DNA of 57,215 nt from Halochromatium roseum (GTDB lineage: Bacteria; Pseudomonadota; Gammaproteobacteria; Chromatiales; Chromatiaceae): positions 1-57,215 of the forward strand of contig NZ_NHSH01000050.1 of NCBI RefSeq assembly GCF_016653315.1, written 5' to 3'. How positions within the stretch are numbered: the stretch's first letter is position 1; each line of letters begins with the position of its first letter. The notes beneath the pieces are model-generated. The model did not search any database. It worked only from the letters and a program-made list of their open reading frames with translations, and was not told where the DNA came from. Below, piece after piece: positions 26,159 to 36,364 of the stretch. Made by a program: the position numbers and the translations under genes.

Positions 26159-26287
26159 TCAGCCGCGCGAATCAGGATCATCATCGTTTGCAGAACGGCT
26201 ACTACGGCCAGCCATGAACAGAGCTGCAACACCAAGGCCGACTAGCAGCAGCAACGAGACTGCGATCAGGATTCCGACAAGTTGCAT
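26159..26287 (-). CDS. 42-residue single-pass membrane protein
   Basis: A short minus-strand frame encodes MQLVGILIAVSLLLLVGLG, a strongly hydrophobic segment, followed by a short charged tail ending DDDPDSRG. An AAAGGA ribosome site lies about 8 bases before the ATG. It is in a gap between two plus-strand genes and does not overlap either. The composition and the ribosome site support a genuine small gene. Function is not recognised. Confidence 0.5.
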   Translation of the reverse strand: MQLVGILIAVSLLLLVGLGVAALFMAGRSSRSANDDDPDSRG

Positions 26288-26403
26288 TACGCCATCCTTT
26301 GTCCGAGAAATTCAGGAGGTTTTGCGGGTTGTCATGGGCATAGCCGGCAACCTCTGTGAATCATTGATCCATGATTCGCAGGCCCGCCGAGAGCGCTATC
26401 CCG

Positions 26404-27018
26404 ATGACTATCAAGACCAGCTCCACCATCATTGCAATGCTGTTGCTCATTGGCTGCAGCGAGACAAGCGACCCTCAGCAGCAGGCCGAAGCACTTCTGA
26501 GCGGCGCAGAAACGGGCGATGTCTCGACCGTCGAGCGCCTACTAGGCAGCCGTGTTGATGCCAATGTGCGCAACAGCTGTCAGTGGACACCGTTGATGAT
26601 GGCCGCCGTACATGGCCATGTCGAGACGGTCGAGCGCCTACTCGCAGCCGGCGCTGAGGTCGACGCAGTCGATCAGGGCGGTTACACGGCCTTGCTACTG
26701 GCGGCATCCAACAACCATACCGTCGTGATGCAGCAGCTGCTAGCCCAGGGCGCGATGATCGACGCCAAAGAACAGACACAAGGCTACACACCACTGATCT
26801 GGGCCGCGCACCGAGGCCACCAAGAGGCCGTTGCATTGCTCCTGGAGCGCGGTGCCGACACCACCTTGCCCGATTTCGAGGCGAAGACCGCCGCAGATCA
26901 TGCCCGCGAACAGGGGCATAGCCAGATCCTTGAGCTGCTCAAGCCCAAGACTGCCGGTGTGGAGAAGCGCGCTCCCAACAGTGACTCCAACCACAATTTT
27001 AGCAACAGCGCGAGCTGA
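26404..27018 (+). CDS. ankyrin-repeat lipoprotein
   Basis: The ATG at 26404 opens a lipoprotein signal MTIKTSSTIIAMLLLIGCSE, with the lipidation cysteine at residue 18. Four ankyrin repeats follow, visible as GDVSTVERLLGSRVDANVRN, TPLMMAAVHGHVETVERLLAAGAEVDAVD, GYTALLLAASNNH and TPLIWAAHRGHQEAVALLLERGAD. The tail is charged and polar. Ankyrin repeats bind other proteins, so it is probably an envelope adaptor. It is not clearly in an operon with its neighbours. Confidence 0.85.
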   Translation: MTIKTSSTIIAMLLLIGCSETSDPQQQAEALLSGAETGDVSTVERLLGSRVDANVRNSCQWTPLMMAAVHGHVETVERLLAAGAEVDAVDQGGYTALLLAASNNHTVVMQQLLAQGAMIDAKEQTQGYTPLIWAAHRGHQEAVALLLERGADTTLPDFEAKTAADHAREQGHSQILELLKPKTAGVEKRAPNSDSNHNFSNSAS

Positions 27019-27165
27019 CTCGACCGCTATCAGAGAGCCCTCAGAGGCCCCGGCACGAAGGTCTCCAGGGTGTCCATCAAGACAGGTGCTTGATTCATCG
27101 GGCGCTTGGTCATCGCACGAACGACCCAACCTCTGGCGGACGATGATTAGCTAAATGAGGCGCCG

Positions 27166-27519
27166 ATGAGCCGTAAAGTTCGTATTCAAGAGTCACTGAC
27201 CACCGCCCTCAAGCCGATGCACCTGGAGGTCTCAGACGAGAGCCACATGCACAACGTGCCCGACGGTGCTGAGTCACACTTCAAGGTGCTCGCGATCAGC
27301 GAGGTCTTTGCCGGCGAGAAGCTGATTGACCGGCACCGCCGCGTCAATGGCCTCGTGCGCGACGAGTTCGCCAGCGGCCTGCACGCGCTCGCCATCCACG
27401 CCTGGACGCCGCAAGAATGGTTCGACAAAGGTGGTGGCGAGGCGCCCGCGTCGCCGGAATGTTTGGGTGGAAGCAAACAGGCCGAAGAGCCCAGCACTAC
27501 GCCACCTGCCCCGGCTTGA
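27166..27519 (+). CDS. bolA: BolA-family protein
   Basis: BolA proteins work with monothiol glutaredoxins in iron-sulfur cluster handling and stress morphology. The domain covers residues 3-90: RIQESLTTALKPMHLEVSDES, the helix-loop MHNVPDGAESHFKVLAISEVFAG, and KLIDRHRRVNGLVRDEF with the invariant histidine of the family, then HALAIHAWTPQEW. A Pro/Glu-rich tail of about 25 residues is not part of the fold. A GAGG site precedes the ATG. About 200 bp with no visible gene separate it from the convergent AGCS gene. Confidence 0.92.
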   Translation: MSRKVRIQESLTTALKPMHLEVSDESHMHNVPDGAESHFKVLAISEVFAGEKLIDRHRRVNGLVRDEFASGLHALAIHAWTPQEWFDKGGGEAPASPECLGGSKQAEEPSTTPPAPA

Positions 27520-27716
27520 CGACCAAGTCGCTGTCTCGTTTCTACTTCCCGAGCATCGCCTTCCACGAGCATCACCCTCCAGTGGTGCTCGCTTCGGGAA
27601 GCCGTTGATGAACAGAATCCAAGCATCGCCAGCGCAGAAGCATGACCCTAACGCTCATGGCGTTCCACCACCCCGAAAAATCAATCGCGGGAGATTCAGG
27701 TTAAAATCGAGCCGAC

Positions 27717-29189
27717 CTAATCGTTGAAAAATGCCCGGGTCACCTTGAATACCACAGGGCTTAGCAGGAGCAGAGCGATCAGATTTGGAATCGCCATCAT
27801 CGCGTTGAGGGTGTCGGCCAGAAGCCAAATGAAATCAAGATGCATGATCGCGCCGAAGGGCACCGCCGCCACCCAGAGGACGCGGAACGGGATGATCGCG
27901 TGGATGCCGAAGAGATATTCGACACAACGCTCGCCATAGACGCTCCAGCCCAGGATGGTCGTAAACGCAAACAGCGCGAGCCCGATCGAGACCACGTAGG
28001 CGCCACTGCCGGGCAGTTCTTCACCGAATGAAATCGCCGACAGCGCGGCACCGGTGATAGTCCGACTGTGCTCTTCAGTGGCGCCGTCTTCAGTCTCGAG
28101 CGTGCAGAGGGTACTTGGCTTTCTGATCATCCAGGTCCTATCGACTCGTTCCTCGATGACACCGCCGCGCTCGACGCAGTCCGTGAAATCCGGGCTTTCT
28201 GCCTTCCACTGCCCTGAAACGACAATCACCAGCCCTGTGATGGTGCAGATAATGATGGTATCGATGAAGGTGCCGAGCATGGCGACGGTGCCCTGCCGAA
28301 CCGGGCTATCGGTCTCGGCCGCAGCATGCGCAATCGGTGCACTACCCAGGCCGGCCTCGTTCGAGAAGATGCCGCGCGCGACACCCATTTGGATCGCGAG
28401 CAACACCGAGGCGCCAGCGAAGCCGCCAACACCAGCGGCGGGCGTGAAGGCGTATTCAACGATGGTCACGAATGCGCCGGGAATCTCGCTCAGGTTCAGC
28501 GCTAGCACGATCAGACCAGCGACTAGATAGGCCAGCGCCATCAGAGGCACCAAGCGGCCAGCAACCTGCGAGATCCAACGAATGCCGCCAATCAGGACCA
28601 ACCCGACGAGCAGCGCCATCACCAAGCCGGTGCCGAGCTCGGGAATGCCGAACTTGGTTTGCAGCGCATGCGCAACCGAGTTGGCCTGCACGGTGTTACC
28701 AATGCCGAAGCCGGCCACAGCGCCAAAGATCGCGAACAAGGTGGCCAGCCAGAGCCACTTCGAACCCAAGCCATTGCGGATGTAGTACATCGGCCCGCCG
28801 ACATGGTTGTTGTTCTCGTCGACCTCACGATAACGCACCGCAAGCACCGCCTCGGCGTACTTGGTGGCCATACCGACCAACGCGGTGATCCACATCCAGA
28901 ACAGGGCTCCGGGTCCGCCAATCGCCAACGCCGTACCGACACCAGCAATATTGCCGGTGCCGATGGTCGCCGACAGCGAGGTCATCAAGGCATTGAACGG
29001 CGTGATGTCGCCACTGCCCTGCTCCTTGCGGCCTCGCCACAGCATGCGAAACCCGAAGCCGAGCCGATGCAGCGGCATCGCCTTCAAGCCGATCGATAGG
29101 TACAGACCCGTGCCGAGGATGAGCACGAGCATCGGCGGGCCCCAAACCCAACCGTTGATGGAACCAATCACCGCAGAAACCTGTTCCAT
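27717..29189 (-). CDS. AGCS-family sodium:alanine/glycine symporter
   Basis: A 490-residue integral membrane protein with the AGCS signature GTGNIAGVGTALAIGGPGALFWMW, and further on GGPMYYIRNGLGSKW and GIFSNEAGLGSAPIAHAAA. It imports alanine or glycine with Na+. About ten transmembrane stretches are seen. An unusually polar, cysteine-containing loop (about residues 330-375, with CVERGGVIEERVDRTW) lies between two membrane segments. A Na+-coupled carrier fits a cell that also runs a Na+-pumping NADH dehydrogenase. Confidence 0.93.
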   Translation of the reverse strand: MEQVSAVIGSINGWVWGPPMLVLILGTGLYLSIGLKAMPLHRLGFGFRMLWRGRKEQGSGDITPFNALMTSLSATIGTGNIAGVGTALAIGGPGALFWMWITALVGMATKYAEAVLAVRYREVDENNNHVGGPMYYIRNGLGSKWLWLATLFAIFGAVAGFGIGNTVQANSVAHALQTKFGIPELGTGLVMALLVGLVLIGGIRWISQVAGRLVPLMALAYLVAGLIVLALNLSEIPGAFVTIVEYAFTPAAGVGGFAGASVLLAIQMGVARGIFSNEAGLGSAPIAHAAAETDSPVRQGTVAMLGTFIDTIIICTITGLVIVVSGQWKAESPDFTDCVERGGVIEERVDRTWMIRKPSTLCTLETEDGATEEHSRTITGAALSAISFGEELPGSGAYVVSIGLALFAFTTILGWSVYGERCVEYLFGIHAIIPFRVLWVAAVPFGAIMHLDFIWLLADTLNAMMAIPNLIALLLLSPVVFKVTRAFFND

Positions 29190-29365
29190 TGGTGCCCCCT
29201 GTTGTTGATTTGATGAGACGGCGCATTCACAGCAGCGGCGTACTATACACGCCGACGCGGGAACTGCTCACCCCATGTGTTCAGCTCATGAGGTGCTTGG
29301 AGCACGTCTGTTAGGGCGTATATTGGCCTGTACAATGCGACAGACGACTTCGAGAGGTCACAACC

Positions 29366-30145
29366 ATGGCAGCACCCGACCTGACATCCATCCAACCGCT
29401 GGTCGAAGAGCTCGATCAGCATCCGATCTACGCCGAACTCAAGGATATCAACGATCTTCGGGTGTTCATGACCCATCATGCCTTTTCGGTCTGGGACTTC
29501 ATGTCGCTGATCAAATACCTGCAGGGCAAGCTCGCCCCGGTGCAGGTGCCTTGGGTGCCACAGGGCAACCCGGCGGTGCGCTACTTCATCAACCAGCTGG
29601 TCTTGGAAGAAGAATCCGACACCATCGAAGGCCGCAGCGGACCGAGCTACAGCAGTCACTTCGAGTTCTACTGCCAGGCGATGCACGAGATCGGTGCCGA
29701 CGGCGACAACCCGCGCCGCTTTACCGCCCTGGTGCAGGAGAAGGGGCTCGACGCCGCCCTTTACTCGGAGCTGGTCCCGCTGCCATCACGCTACTTCACC
29801 GAGACCACCTTCTGCTTCATTCGTGAAGACAAGCCACATGCCGTCGCCGCGGCACTGGCCGTTGGCCGCGAGCGCGTGATTCCGGAGATGTTCCGATCAT
29901 TGCTCACGCGCATGGCGATCAACGAACAGGACGCACCGGCCTTCCACTATTACCTGAAGCGCCACATCCATCTCGACCAAGACTTCCACGGCCCGCTGTC
30001 GATGTCGATGCTCGAGCAGCTCTGCGAAGATGATCCAAAACGGCTCGACGAGGCGGTCATCGCGGCCGAAGAGGCCATCTGCGCACGCATCCGCTTTTGG
30101 GATGGCGTGCTCGAAGCGGTACAGAGCGCGCGCGGCAAGCCCTAA
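29366..30145 (+). CDS. DUF3050 family protein
   Basis: The 259-residue protein has the DUF3050 pattern: HPIYAELKDINDLRVFMTHHAFSVWDFMSLIKYLQ near the start, FINQLVLEEESD, and HYYLKRHIHLDQDFHGPLSM toward the C-terminus. The conserved histidines and glutamates in helices suggest a heme-oxygenase-like helical fold that could bind a metal pair. That is inference; no activity is established. A GAGGT site precedes the ATG. The DsrC-like gene starts about 100 bp after it on the same strand. Confidence 0.82.
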   Translation: MAAPDLTSIQPLVEELDQHPIYAELKDINDLRVFMTHHAFSVWDFMSLIKYLQGKLAPVQVPWVPQGNPAVRYFINQLVLEEESDTIEGRSGPSYSSHFEFYCQAMHEIGADGDNPRRFTALVQEKGLDAALYSELVPLPSRYFTETTFCFIREDKPHAVAAALAVGRERVIPEMFRSLLTRMAINEQDAPAFHYYLKRHIHLDQDFHGPLSMSMLEQLCEDDPKRLDEAVIAAEEAICARIRFWDGVLEAVQSARGKP

Positions 30146-30243
30146 AACCTTACATCAAGCAAGGTGGAATCTCATCATCGCGGGGCCATCTTGCGAACGA
30201 CGCCATCAGATACAACACAGATCACGACACGACGAGGTGACCT

Positions 30244-30540
30244 ATGACCGTAGCAGTACCGCTCGACAACGAAGGCTTCTTGCTCAATCGGGACGACTGG
30301 ACCGAAGAACTGGCCGTCGAACTCGCCGAGCAAGACGAGTTCGAGATGACCGAGCAGGTCATGCAGCTCATCCGCGAAGCACGCAGCATGTACGATAACG
30401 ACGGCGTGGTGCCGCCCATCCGCATCTTTGCCAAGAAGCAAGGCGTCTCGACCAAAGACCTCTACAACATCTTCAAGAAAGGCCCGATGAAGCTCATCTG
30501 CAAGTGGGGCGGTCTGCCGAAGCCTACCGGCTGCGTCTGA
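30244..30540 (+). CDS. DsrC/TusE-family sulfur carrier with both C-terminal cysteines
   Basis: The 98-residue protein ends in CKWGGLPKPTGCV, giving Cys86 and the penultimate Cys97, eleven residues apart. True DsrC proteins keep this pair for persulfide/trisulfide chemistry, whereas TusE proteins used only in tRNA thiolation normally keep only the last one. The middle contains PPIRIFAKKQGVSTKDLYNIFKKGP, the DNA-binding-like helical hairpin of the family. A GAGGTGA site precedes the ATG. No dsr or tus genes are adjacent, so it is a stand-alone homolog as seen in several sulfur oxidisers. Confidence 0.9.
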   Translation: MTVAVPLDNEGFLLNRDDWTEELAVELAEQDEFEMTEQVMQLIREARSMYDNDGVVPPIRIFAKKQGVSTKDLYNIFKKGPMKLICKWGGLPKPTGCV

Positions 30541-30561
30541 CGCCCAGGCGACGCCAAAGGT

Positions 30562-31419
30562 TCAGAGTCGGAGCGGCTGCCTCCCGGCCGCTTGCTCTGG
30601 CTCGACCTGCAAGCCGTCAGCCCCGTAACAGAGCCCATCACGCAGGGCAATGAGATCACCTTCCCCCAGCGGCTCCCAGAGTTCATCGGTCAAAGGCACG
30701 CTGGCCACTAGCGCCACGTCCTGACGGATCGACATCAGATTGACGCCGGCATCGTGCAGCTCTGGTGCGGTTCGCCAGCAATAGCGCTGCAAGAAGTAGA
30801 TCCCCGGAGCGCGCAGTTGTCCATCGGGTTGGGTGCGTCGGTCCGCATGCACGAAGAGTGCGTCACTATCGGCGTAGATGAAATTGGCCGGCCCCAGCGG
30901 ACGGATCTCGCGCGCATAGTCTGCGATCACGGCCAGCCGAACCGCGAGGTCAGGCACCTTGCCAGGCGCGTCATCCCAAACCGGTGCCAACGCGGTCAAT
31001 AGACCACAGAACGCGCGCTCCGAGTCTGAATCACCCACTGGCACAAAGCGTGCTGGATAATGCGAGCGCAAATCGGCCAGCGACGGCATATCGCCGTTGT
31101 GCGCGAAGACGTGCATCCGCCCACCCAGCTCGCGTGCGAAGGGCTGCGTATTGCGCAACGCCAGCCCACCAAAGGTCGCAAGTCGGATATGGCAAAGTCC
31201 GAGCTTAGTGCGCAGACCTTGCCTCTCCATGAACTGCATCAACGGACTCTCACTCGCGGGCCGCGGCTCGCGCAGCAGCAGGCAATCAGTGTCCTCGTAA
31301 AAGGCGAGCCCCCAGCCGTCGCGATGCGGGCCTTCCGCGCCGCCGTGGCGCGCCAGCCGCTCGAGCGAGAAACCCAAGGTGGCTGGAACTCGGCTCGACA
31401 TCGCAAACAGTTCGCACAT
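30562..31419 (-). CDS. class II glutamine amidotransferase-like protein (YafJ type)
   Basis: The start is the ATG at 31419, giving MCELFAMSSRVPATLGFSLERL with Cys2 as the N-terminal nucleophile after Met removal. Further motifs are DGWGLAFYED, LCHIRLATFG and FAHNGDMPSLADL, the glutaminase pocket. At 285 residues there is no room for a synthase domain. This group includes the gamma-glutamyl hydrolase-like YafJ, but the substrate is not known. An upstream start would add 13 residues and lose the free N-terminal cysteine. Confidence 0.9.
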   Translation of the reverse strand: MCELFAMSSRVPATLGFSLERLARHGGAEGPHRDGWGLAFYEDTDCLLLREPRPASESPLMQFMERQGLRTKLGLCHIRLATFGGLALRNTQPFARELGGRMHVFAHNGDMPSLADLRSHYPARFVPVGDSDSERAFCGLLTALAPVWDDAPGKVPDLAVRLAVIADYAREIRPLGPANFIYADSDALFVHADRRTQPDGQLRAPGIYFLQRYCWRTAPELHDAGVNLMSIRQDVALVASVPLTDELWEPLGEGDLIALRDGLCYGADGLQVEPEQAAGRQPLRL

Positions 31420-31574
31420 GGATCTAAGGGCCTCGGGTGGTATTGGCGTTCTTGTCACGACTCAACCTCATGACTGCCGCAAACTAGCCATCGACGGTAT
31501 CCGCAAGCCGACAGGAGACCGCTGGTATATCATCAACGAGTGTAGACCTCGATCCCATTGGAGCGTTTTCGCGC

Positions 31575-33323
31575 ATGGAACCCGAAGCCTTTGTCCAATC
31601 GTCCGTCCTCTTGCTGCTTGCCGCTGCAGCGGCTGTGACGCTGTTCAAACACTTCGGTCTTGGCTCGATCCTCGGTCTGCTGGTCGCTGGCATCTTGATT
31701 GGACCCTATACACCAGGTCCATCGGTGACGGGTAATGTCGATGACCTGCGCCACTTTACCGAGTTGGGCGTGGTGCTGCTGCTCTTCGTCATCGGTCTGG
31801 AGCTGCATCCGAGTCGACTGTGGGAGATGCGGCGCACACTGTTCGGGCTTGGCTCCTCGCAGATCATCCTCTCAGGCCTGGCGTTGGCGCTCTATTTTCG
31901 CCTCTTCGTCGAGACCTGGCCGGTTGCGTTGTTGATCGGCCTGAGCCTGGCACTGTCGTCGACGGCGCTGGTGATGCAGATGCTGTACGAGAAAGGCGAG
32001 ATCGCCACGCCGCGCGGGCAAACCGCCTTCGCGGTCCTGCTGATGCAGGATATCGCGGTGGTGCCGATGTTGGCCTTGTTGCCGCTGGCAGCCAGCACCG
32101 GCACAAGTCTGCCTGGCCCACCGCTGTGGGAACAGCTCGGCCTCATCATACTGATGCTCGCCGGAGTGATCGTCTCCGGTCGCTATCTGGTGCCGTTCGT
32201 GTTGGACCTGCTGGCGCGACAAGGCAACCGCGAGGCCTTCTTTCTGGTCACCCTGGCCTCCGTCTTCGTCGCCGCCTGGGCGATGAACCGCGCTGGGATG
32301 TCGATGGCGCTGGGCGGCTTTCTGATGGGCATGATGCTCTCCGGCTCGCGCTACAGCGTTCAGATCCACGCCAGCATCGAGCCGCACAAGGGTCTGTTGA
32401 TGAGCGTGTTCTTCGTCACCGTGGGCATGTCGCTCGATTTGGGCGTGCTGACGACGCAGCCGCTGCTCTTCGGTCTGCACCTATTGGTTCTAGTCGCGAT
32501 TAAGGTGTCACTCATTTTTGTGCTCGCGCTTGGCTTCTGCAGCACGCGCAGCGGTGCGCTGCAGGTCGCCTTCATGCTCGGACAGGCCGGCGAGTTCGGT
32601 TTCATTCTGTTCGGAGCCGCAAAGCTGCTCGGCATCATCGATGCCGACACCTTTACCATGGCGGCAGCGCTCATCTCCGGCAGCATGCTCATTACGCCCT
32701 TGCTCGTGCATCTCGGCGGCTTTCTGGCCGATCGCTTCCCGAGCTCAGACCCGCAGGTCGACGAGCGCTTCCGTTATCAGCCGAGCCAGGAGCAGGCACC
32801 GCAGGCGGTGATCGCTGGCTATGGGCGCGTCGGGCATACCATTGGCACAGTGTTATCTAGCCATGGCATTCGCTTTATCGCCTTCGATCAAGATCCGGGG
32901 CTGGTCGCGCGCTGGCGCGCCGAGGGCCAGCCGGTGTTCTATGGCGACATCCGCAATCCCGCGCTGCTCGCCGCAGCCAAGGTCGAGCAGGCCAAAGTGG
33001 TAGTGCTAACCATCGATGATCCACACGCGAGCATTGAGGCAACGACCCTGGTCCGACACTATGCGCCTGAGATCATCATCGTCGCACGCGCGCGCGACCT
33101 GACCGCCTGCGATGCCCTCTTTCGGGCCGGCGCCAGCCGCGCCTTCCCCGAGGCAGTCGAGGCCAGCCTGCGCCTAGCGGCAGAGACCCTGGATGGGCTG
33201 GGCATCACCGACGAGGATGCCGAGCAGATGGTGCAGCAAGCACGCGGCAAGGACTACGCATTAGTGCGCTCAGAGATCACCGAGAAACCGCCAATGACGG
33301 ACTCACGCGCTACAAAGACCTGA
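31575..33323 (+). CDS. CPA2-family K+/H+ antiporter with TrkA-N domain (Kef type)
   Basis: Residues about 1-390 form the antiporter with repeated hydrophobic helices, including GLGSILGLLVAGILIGPYTPG, FVIGLELHPSRLW, LSLALSSTALVMQML and VLLMQDIAVVPMLALLPL. The C-terminal cytosolic part has the RCK/TrkA Rossmann fold VIAGYGRVGHTIGTVLSSHGIRFIAFDQD and EAVEASLRLAAETL. Kef systems exchange K+ for H+ under electrophile or pH stress. The 3' end overlaps the end of the convergent ribD by 21 bp. A GGAG site lies 5' of the ATG. Confidence 0.93.
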   Translation: MEPEAFVQSSVLLLLAAAAAVTLFKHFGLGSILGLLVAGILIGPYTPGPSVTGNVDDLRHFTELGVVLLLFVIGLELHPSRLWEMRRTLFGLGSSQIILSGLALALYFRLFVETWPVALLIGLSLALSSTALVMQMLYEKGEIATPRGQTAFAVLLMQDIAVVPMLALLPLAASTGTSLPGPPLWEQLGLIILMLAGVIVSGRYLVPFVLDLLARQGNREAFFLVTLASVFVAAWAMNRAGMSMALGGFLMGMMLSGSRYSVQIHASIEPHKGLLMSVFFVTVGMSLDLGVLTTQPLLFGLHLLVLVAIKVSLIFVLALGFCSTRSGALQVAFMLGQAGEFGFILFGAAKLLGIIDADTFTMAAALISGSMLITPLLVHLGGFLADRFPSSDPQVDERFRYQPSQEQAPQAVIAGYGRVGHTIGTVLSSHGIRFIAFDQDPGLVARWRAEGQPVFYGDIRNPALLAAAKVEQAKVVVLTIDDPHASIEATTLVRHYAPEIIIVARARDLTACDALFRAGASRAFPEAVEASLRLAAETLDGLGITDEDAEQMVQQARGKDYALVRSEITEKPPMTDSRATKT

Positions 33324-34457
33324 TTCGCTAATGCGTGCGCGTAAACGCAGATCGGGACCAATTTGACGGACATCGAGGATGTCTAGCGGCACGCGTTCGC
33401 TCATGCTGACCAACGGCCCAAGCTGGAACAGGCCACGCGCATCGCTGCCCATCAGATGCGGCGCCTGATAGAGTACCAGCTCATCGACCAGGCGCTGCTG
33501 GACCGCTGCGCCAGCGAGCGTCGGCCCCGACTCGATCAGCACCTCGTTGATCTCGCGCTCGGCCAAGTAGCGCAACAGGGCCTCGAGATCGACACGCCCG
33601 AACGCATCCGGCGGGCCGACCCAGACCTCAGCACCCGCGGAGGTGACGGCAGCGATGCGCCTGGCATCTTGCACACAGGTCGCCACCAGGGTGGCGCCCG
33701 GCAGCGGCAACATCTTCGCTGCGAGTGGTAAGCGCAGCGCGCTGTCAAGGATCACACGCAGCGGTTGCCGTACGGGCTCGCCCTCTTCCAGCGCCGCGAT
33801 CGATGCCGGCGCAAGCCGCACATTGAGCGAGGGATCATCAGCCAACAAGGTGCCGATGCCGGTGACGATCGCCGAGGAGCGAGCACGCAGCCATTGCACA
33901 TCGGTGCGCGCGGCTTCTGAGGTGATCCATTGACTCTCGCCGTTGGCCAGTGCCGTGCGTCCGTCGAGACTGGCCGCGAGCTTGACCCGCACAAACGGCA
34001 AGCCGAGACGCATCCGCTTATCGAAGCCCGGATTCAGCGCGCGGCAGTCATCTTCGAGCACGCCTGTGATGACCTCGACCCCGGCCGCACGCATCCGCTC
34101 GAGACCGCGGCCGTGCACAAGCGGATTCGGGTCTTCCATGCCGACGACGACGCGTCTGACCCCCGCTTCGAGCAAGGCATCGGTGCAGGGCGGTGTACGA
34201 CCATGATGGCAGCAAGGCTCTAGGGTGACATAGGCGGTCGCGCCCCGAGCCGCCTTGCCGGCCGCATCGATCGCCAGACGCTCGGCGTGCGGCTCACCGG
34301 CGCGTCGGTGCCAACCTTCACCGACAATCTGCCCCTGTTTCGCTAGCACACAGCCAACACGCGGATTTGGATCGGTCGTATAGAGACCACGCTCGGCGAG
34401 CCGAACAGCGCGCGCCATCAGCGTCAGTCGAGCAGCACCCTCAGCATCCATACTCAA
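33303..34457 (-). CDS. ribD: bifunctional riboflavin deaminase/reductase RibD
   Basis: RibD carries out two early riboflavin steps. The deaminase domain has [23 protein letters not shown] and [13 protein letters not shown], with His/Cys zinc ligands. The reductase domain has [25 protein letters not shown] and [11 protein letters not shown]. The protein has 384 residues, a normal length. Its start overlaps the stop of nrdR by four bases (ATGA), indicating coupling. The other rib genes would be expected downstream but the next gene is convergent. Confidence 0.95.
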   Translation of the reverse strand: MSMDAEGAARLTLMARAVRLAERGLYTTDPNPRVGCVLAKQGQIVGEGWHRRAGEPHAERLAIDAAGKAARGATAYVTLEPCCHHGRTPPCTDALLEAGVRRVVVGMEDPNPLVHGRGLERMRAAGVEVITGVLEDDCRALNPGFDKRMRLGLPFVRVKLAASLDGRTALANGESQWITSEAARTDVQWLRARSSAIVTGIGTLLADDPSLNVRLAPASIAALEEGEPVRQPLRVILDSALRLPLAAKMLPLPGATLVATCVQDARRIAAVTSAGAEVWVGPPDAFGRVDLEALLRYLAEREINEVLIESGPTLAGAAVQQRLVDELVLYQAPHLMGSDARGLFQLGPLVSMSERVPLDILDVRQIGPDLRLRARISESGLCSA

Positions 34458-34966
34458 GACTCTTTGTCGAGGGCGTCGAGCAGATCGAGCTGGGCGCGTC
34501 GAACCTCAGGCGTCTGATGGCGTTCAAGACGCTCGATCTCCTCACGAAACGCCGCCACATCCTCGAATTTGCGATAGACCGAGGCAAAGCGCACGTAGGC
34601 GACCTGATCGAGACCGCGCAGCTCGTCCATCACCAACTCGCCGATCTTGCGCGCGCTGATCTCGCCTTCGGCGGTCCCGAGCAGCTTGCGTTGGATGCGG
34701 GCAATGGCGGCCTCGACCTGCTCGGTGCTAATCGGGCGCTTCTCAACGGCGCGCATCAGACCAGTGCGCAACTTGCGCTCATCGAACGGAACGCGGGTTC
34801 CATCGCGCTTGATGACGCGCGGGAGGTTCAGCTCAGCGGCCTCATAGGTGGTAAAACGTTCGCCGCAGGCGCCACAGCGGCGCCGACGGCGCACCTGATC
34901 GCCGTCGCCAGAGAGCCGGGAATCCATCACCTTGGTGTCTTGCGCACCACAGTAAGGACAGCGCAT
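34454..34966 (-). CDS. nrdR: transcriptional repressor NrdR
   Basis: NrdR represses ribonucleotide reductase genes in response to dATP/ATP. The zinc ribbon [17 protein letters not shown] with [14 protein letters not shown] leads to the ATP-cone domain [28 protein letters not shown]. The length of 170 is typical. The order glyA-nrdR-ribD is a well-known gammaproteobacterial arrangement. It lies 57 bp after glyA. Confidence 0.97.
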   Translation of the reverse strand: MRCPYCGAQDTKVMDSRLSGDGDQVRRRRRCGACGERFTTYEAAELNLPRVIKRDGTRVPFDERKLRTGLMRAVEKRPISTEQVEAAIARIQRKLLGTAEGEISARKIGELVMDELRGLDQVAYVRFASVYRKFEDVAAFREEIERLERHQTPEVRRAQLDLLDALDKES

Positions 34967-35023
34967 GCGGCCGTCTCTAGGTCCGCGCCGGTATCGGCCG
35001 GCGGCTACAGTCGGGCGATTGGC

Positions 35024-36280
35024 TCAACGCGCGTAAACCGGGAACCGCTTGCACAGCTCAAGCACCTTGGCCTTGGTCTGCTCGATCACCGCCTGATCGC
35101 CGCGGCTATCGATCAGATCGCACATCCAGCCCGCCAGAGCACGAGCCTCATCGAGGCCAAAGCCGCGCGTGGTGATGGCCGGGGTACCCACACGGATGCC
35201 GCTGGTGACGAAGGGCGACTGCGGATCATTCGGCACCGCGTTCTTGTTGACGGTGATGTTGGCCGCGCCCAGCCAGGCATCGACGTCCTTGCCCGTCAGG
35301 CCCTGCTCAATGAAGCTAACCAGGAACAGATGATCGTCGGTGCCACCGGAGACGACATCGTAGCCGCGCGCGAGGAAGGTTTCGGCCATCGCCTGGGCAT
35401 TGAGGATGACCTGCTTCTGATAATCCTTGAAGGCAGGCTCCATGGCTTCCTTGAAGGCGACGGCCTTAGCGGCAATAACATGCATCAGCGGGCCGCCCTG
35501 GGTGCCTGGGAAGACCAGCGAATTGAACTTCTTCTCCAGCTCGGGATTGGATTTGGCCAGGATCAGCCCGCCACGCGGACCGCGCAGGGTCTTGTGCGTG
35601 GTGGTGGTGGTCACATCAGCAATCTGCACCGGGCTCGGGTAGACGCCTGCGGCGACCAGCCCGGCGATATGGGCCATATCGACCAGCAGGTAGGCGCCGA
35701 CTTCGTCAGCGATGTCGCGGAAGCGCTGCCAATCGATGACGCGCGAGTAAGCAGAGAAGCCGGCGATGATCATCTTCGGCTGGTGCTCGCGTGCCAGCGA
35801 TTCGACCTGGGCGTAATCGATCTCGCCGGTGGCGGCGTCGAGCCCGTATTGGACTGCATGGTAGAGCTTGCCGGAGAAATTGGGCTTGGCGCCGTGGGTG
35901 AGATGGCCGCCGTGGGCCAAGCTCATGCCGAGCACGGTATCGCCGGGCTGACACAGGGCCATGAACACCGCCGCATTGGCCTGCGAGCCGGAATGCGGCT
36001 GCACGTTGGCATAATCGGCGCCAAACAGGGCCTTGGCGCGCCCGATCGCGAGCTGCTCGGCGACATCGACGTACTCACAGCCGCCATAGTAGCGCTTGGC
36101 CGGATAGCCTTCGGCGTACTTGTTGGTCATCACCGAGCCCTGCGCCTCCATCACGCGCGGACTGGCGTAGTTCTCAGAGGCAATCAGCTCGACATGCTCT
36201 TCCTGGCGGCGCTCCTCGTCGCGGATGGCCTGTGCGAGCTCGTCATCGTAGCCGGTGATCTGCATGCTGGCGTCGAACAT
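35024..36280 (-). CDS. glyA: serine hydroxymethyltransferase
   Basis: GlyA interconverts serine and glycine with tetrahydrofolate. The start is the ATG at 36280, which has a GGGAG site eight bases upstream and gives 418 residues; a GTG at 36289 in the same frame would add three. Motifs are [32 protein letters not shown], the PLP lysine in [15 protein letters not shown] and [12 protein letters not shown]. No glycine riboswitch was seen in the short gap upstream. Confidence 0.97.
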   Translation of the reverse strand: MFDASMQITGYDDELAQAIRDEERRQEEHVELIASENYASPRVMEAQGSVMTNKYAEGYPAKRYYGGCEYVDVAEQLAIGRAKALFGADYANVQPHSGSQANAAVFMALCQPGDTVLGMSLAHGGHLTHGAKPNFSGKLYHAVQYGLDAATGEIDYAQVESLAREHQPKMIIAGFSAYSRVIDWQRFRDIADEVGAYLLVDMAHIAGLVAAGVYPSPVQIADVTTTTTHKTLRGPRGGLILAKSNPELEKKFNSLVFPGTQGGPLMHVIAAKAVAFKEAMEPAFKDYQKQVILNAQAMAETFLARGYDVVSGGTDDHLFLVSFIEQGLTGKDVDAWLGAANITVNKNAVPNDPQSPFVTSGIRVGTPAITTRGFGLDEARALAGWMCDLIDSRGDQAVIEQTKAKVLELCKRFPVYAR

Positions 36281-36364
36281 AGGGAACACTCCCGGAAATC
36301 AAAAACCGCTCAGTATAACGCGGATCGTATTTGGTTTCAGATCCATGGCTTTCAGATCTGGCTT

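Noticed and set aside
30244-30540. Plain TusE for tRNA thiolation
   Set aside because: Two C-terminal cysteines eleven residues apart point to the DsrC type; no tus genes are near.
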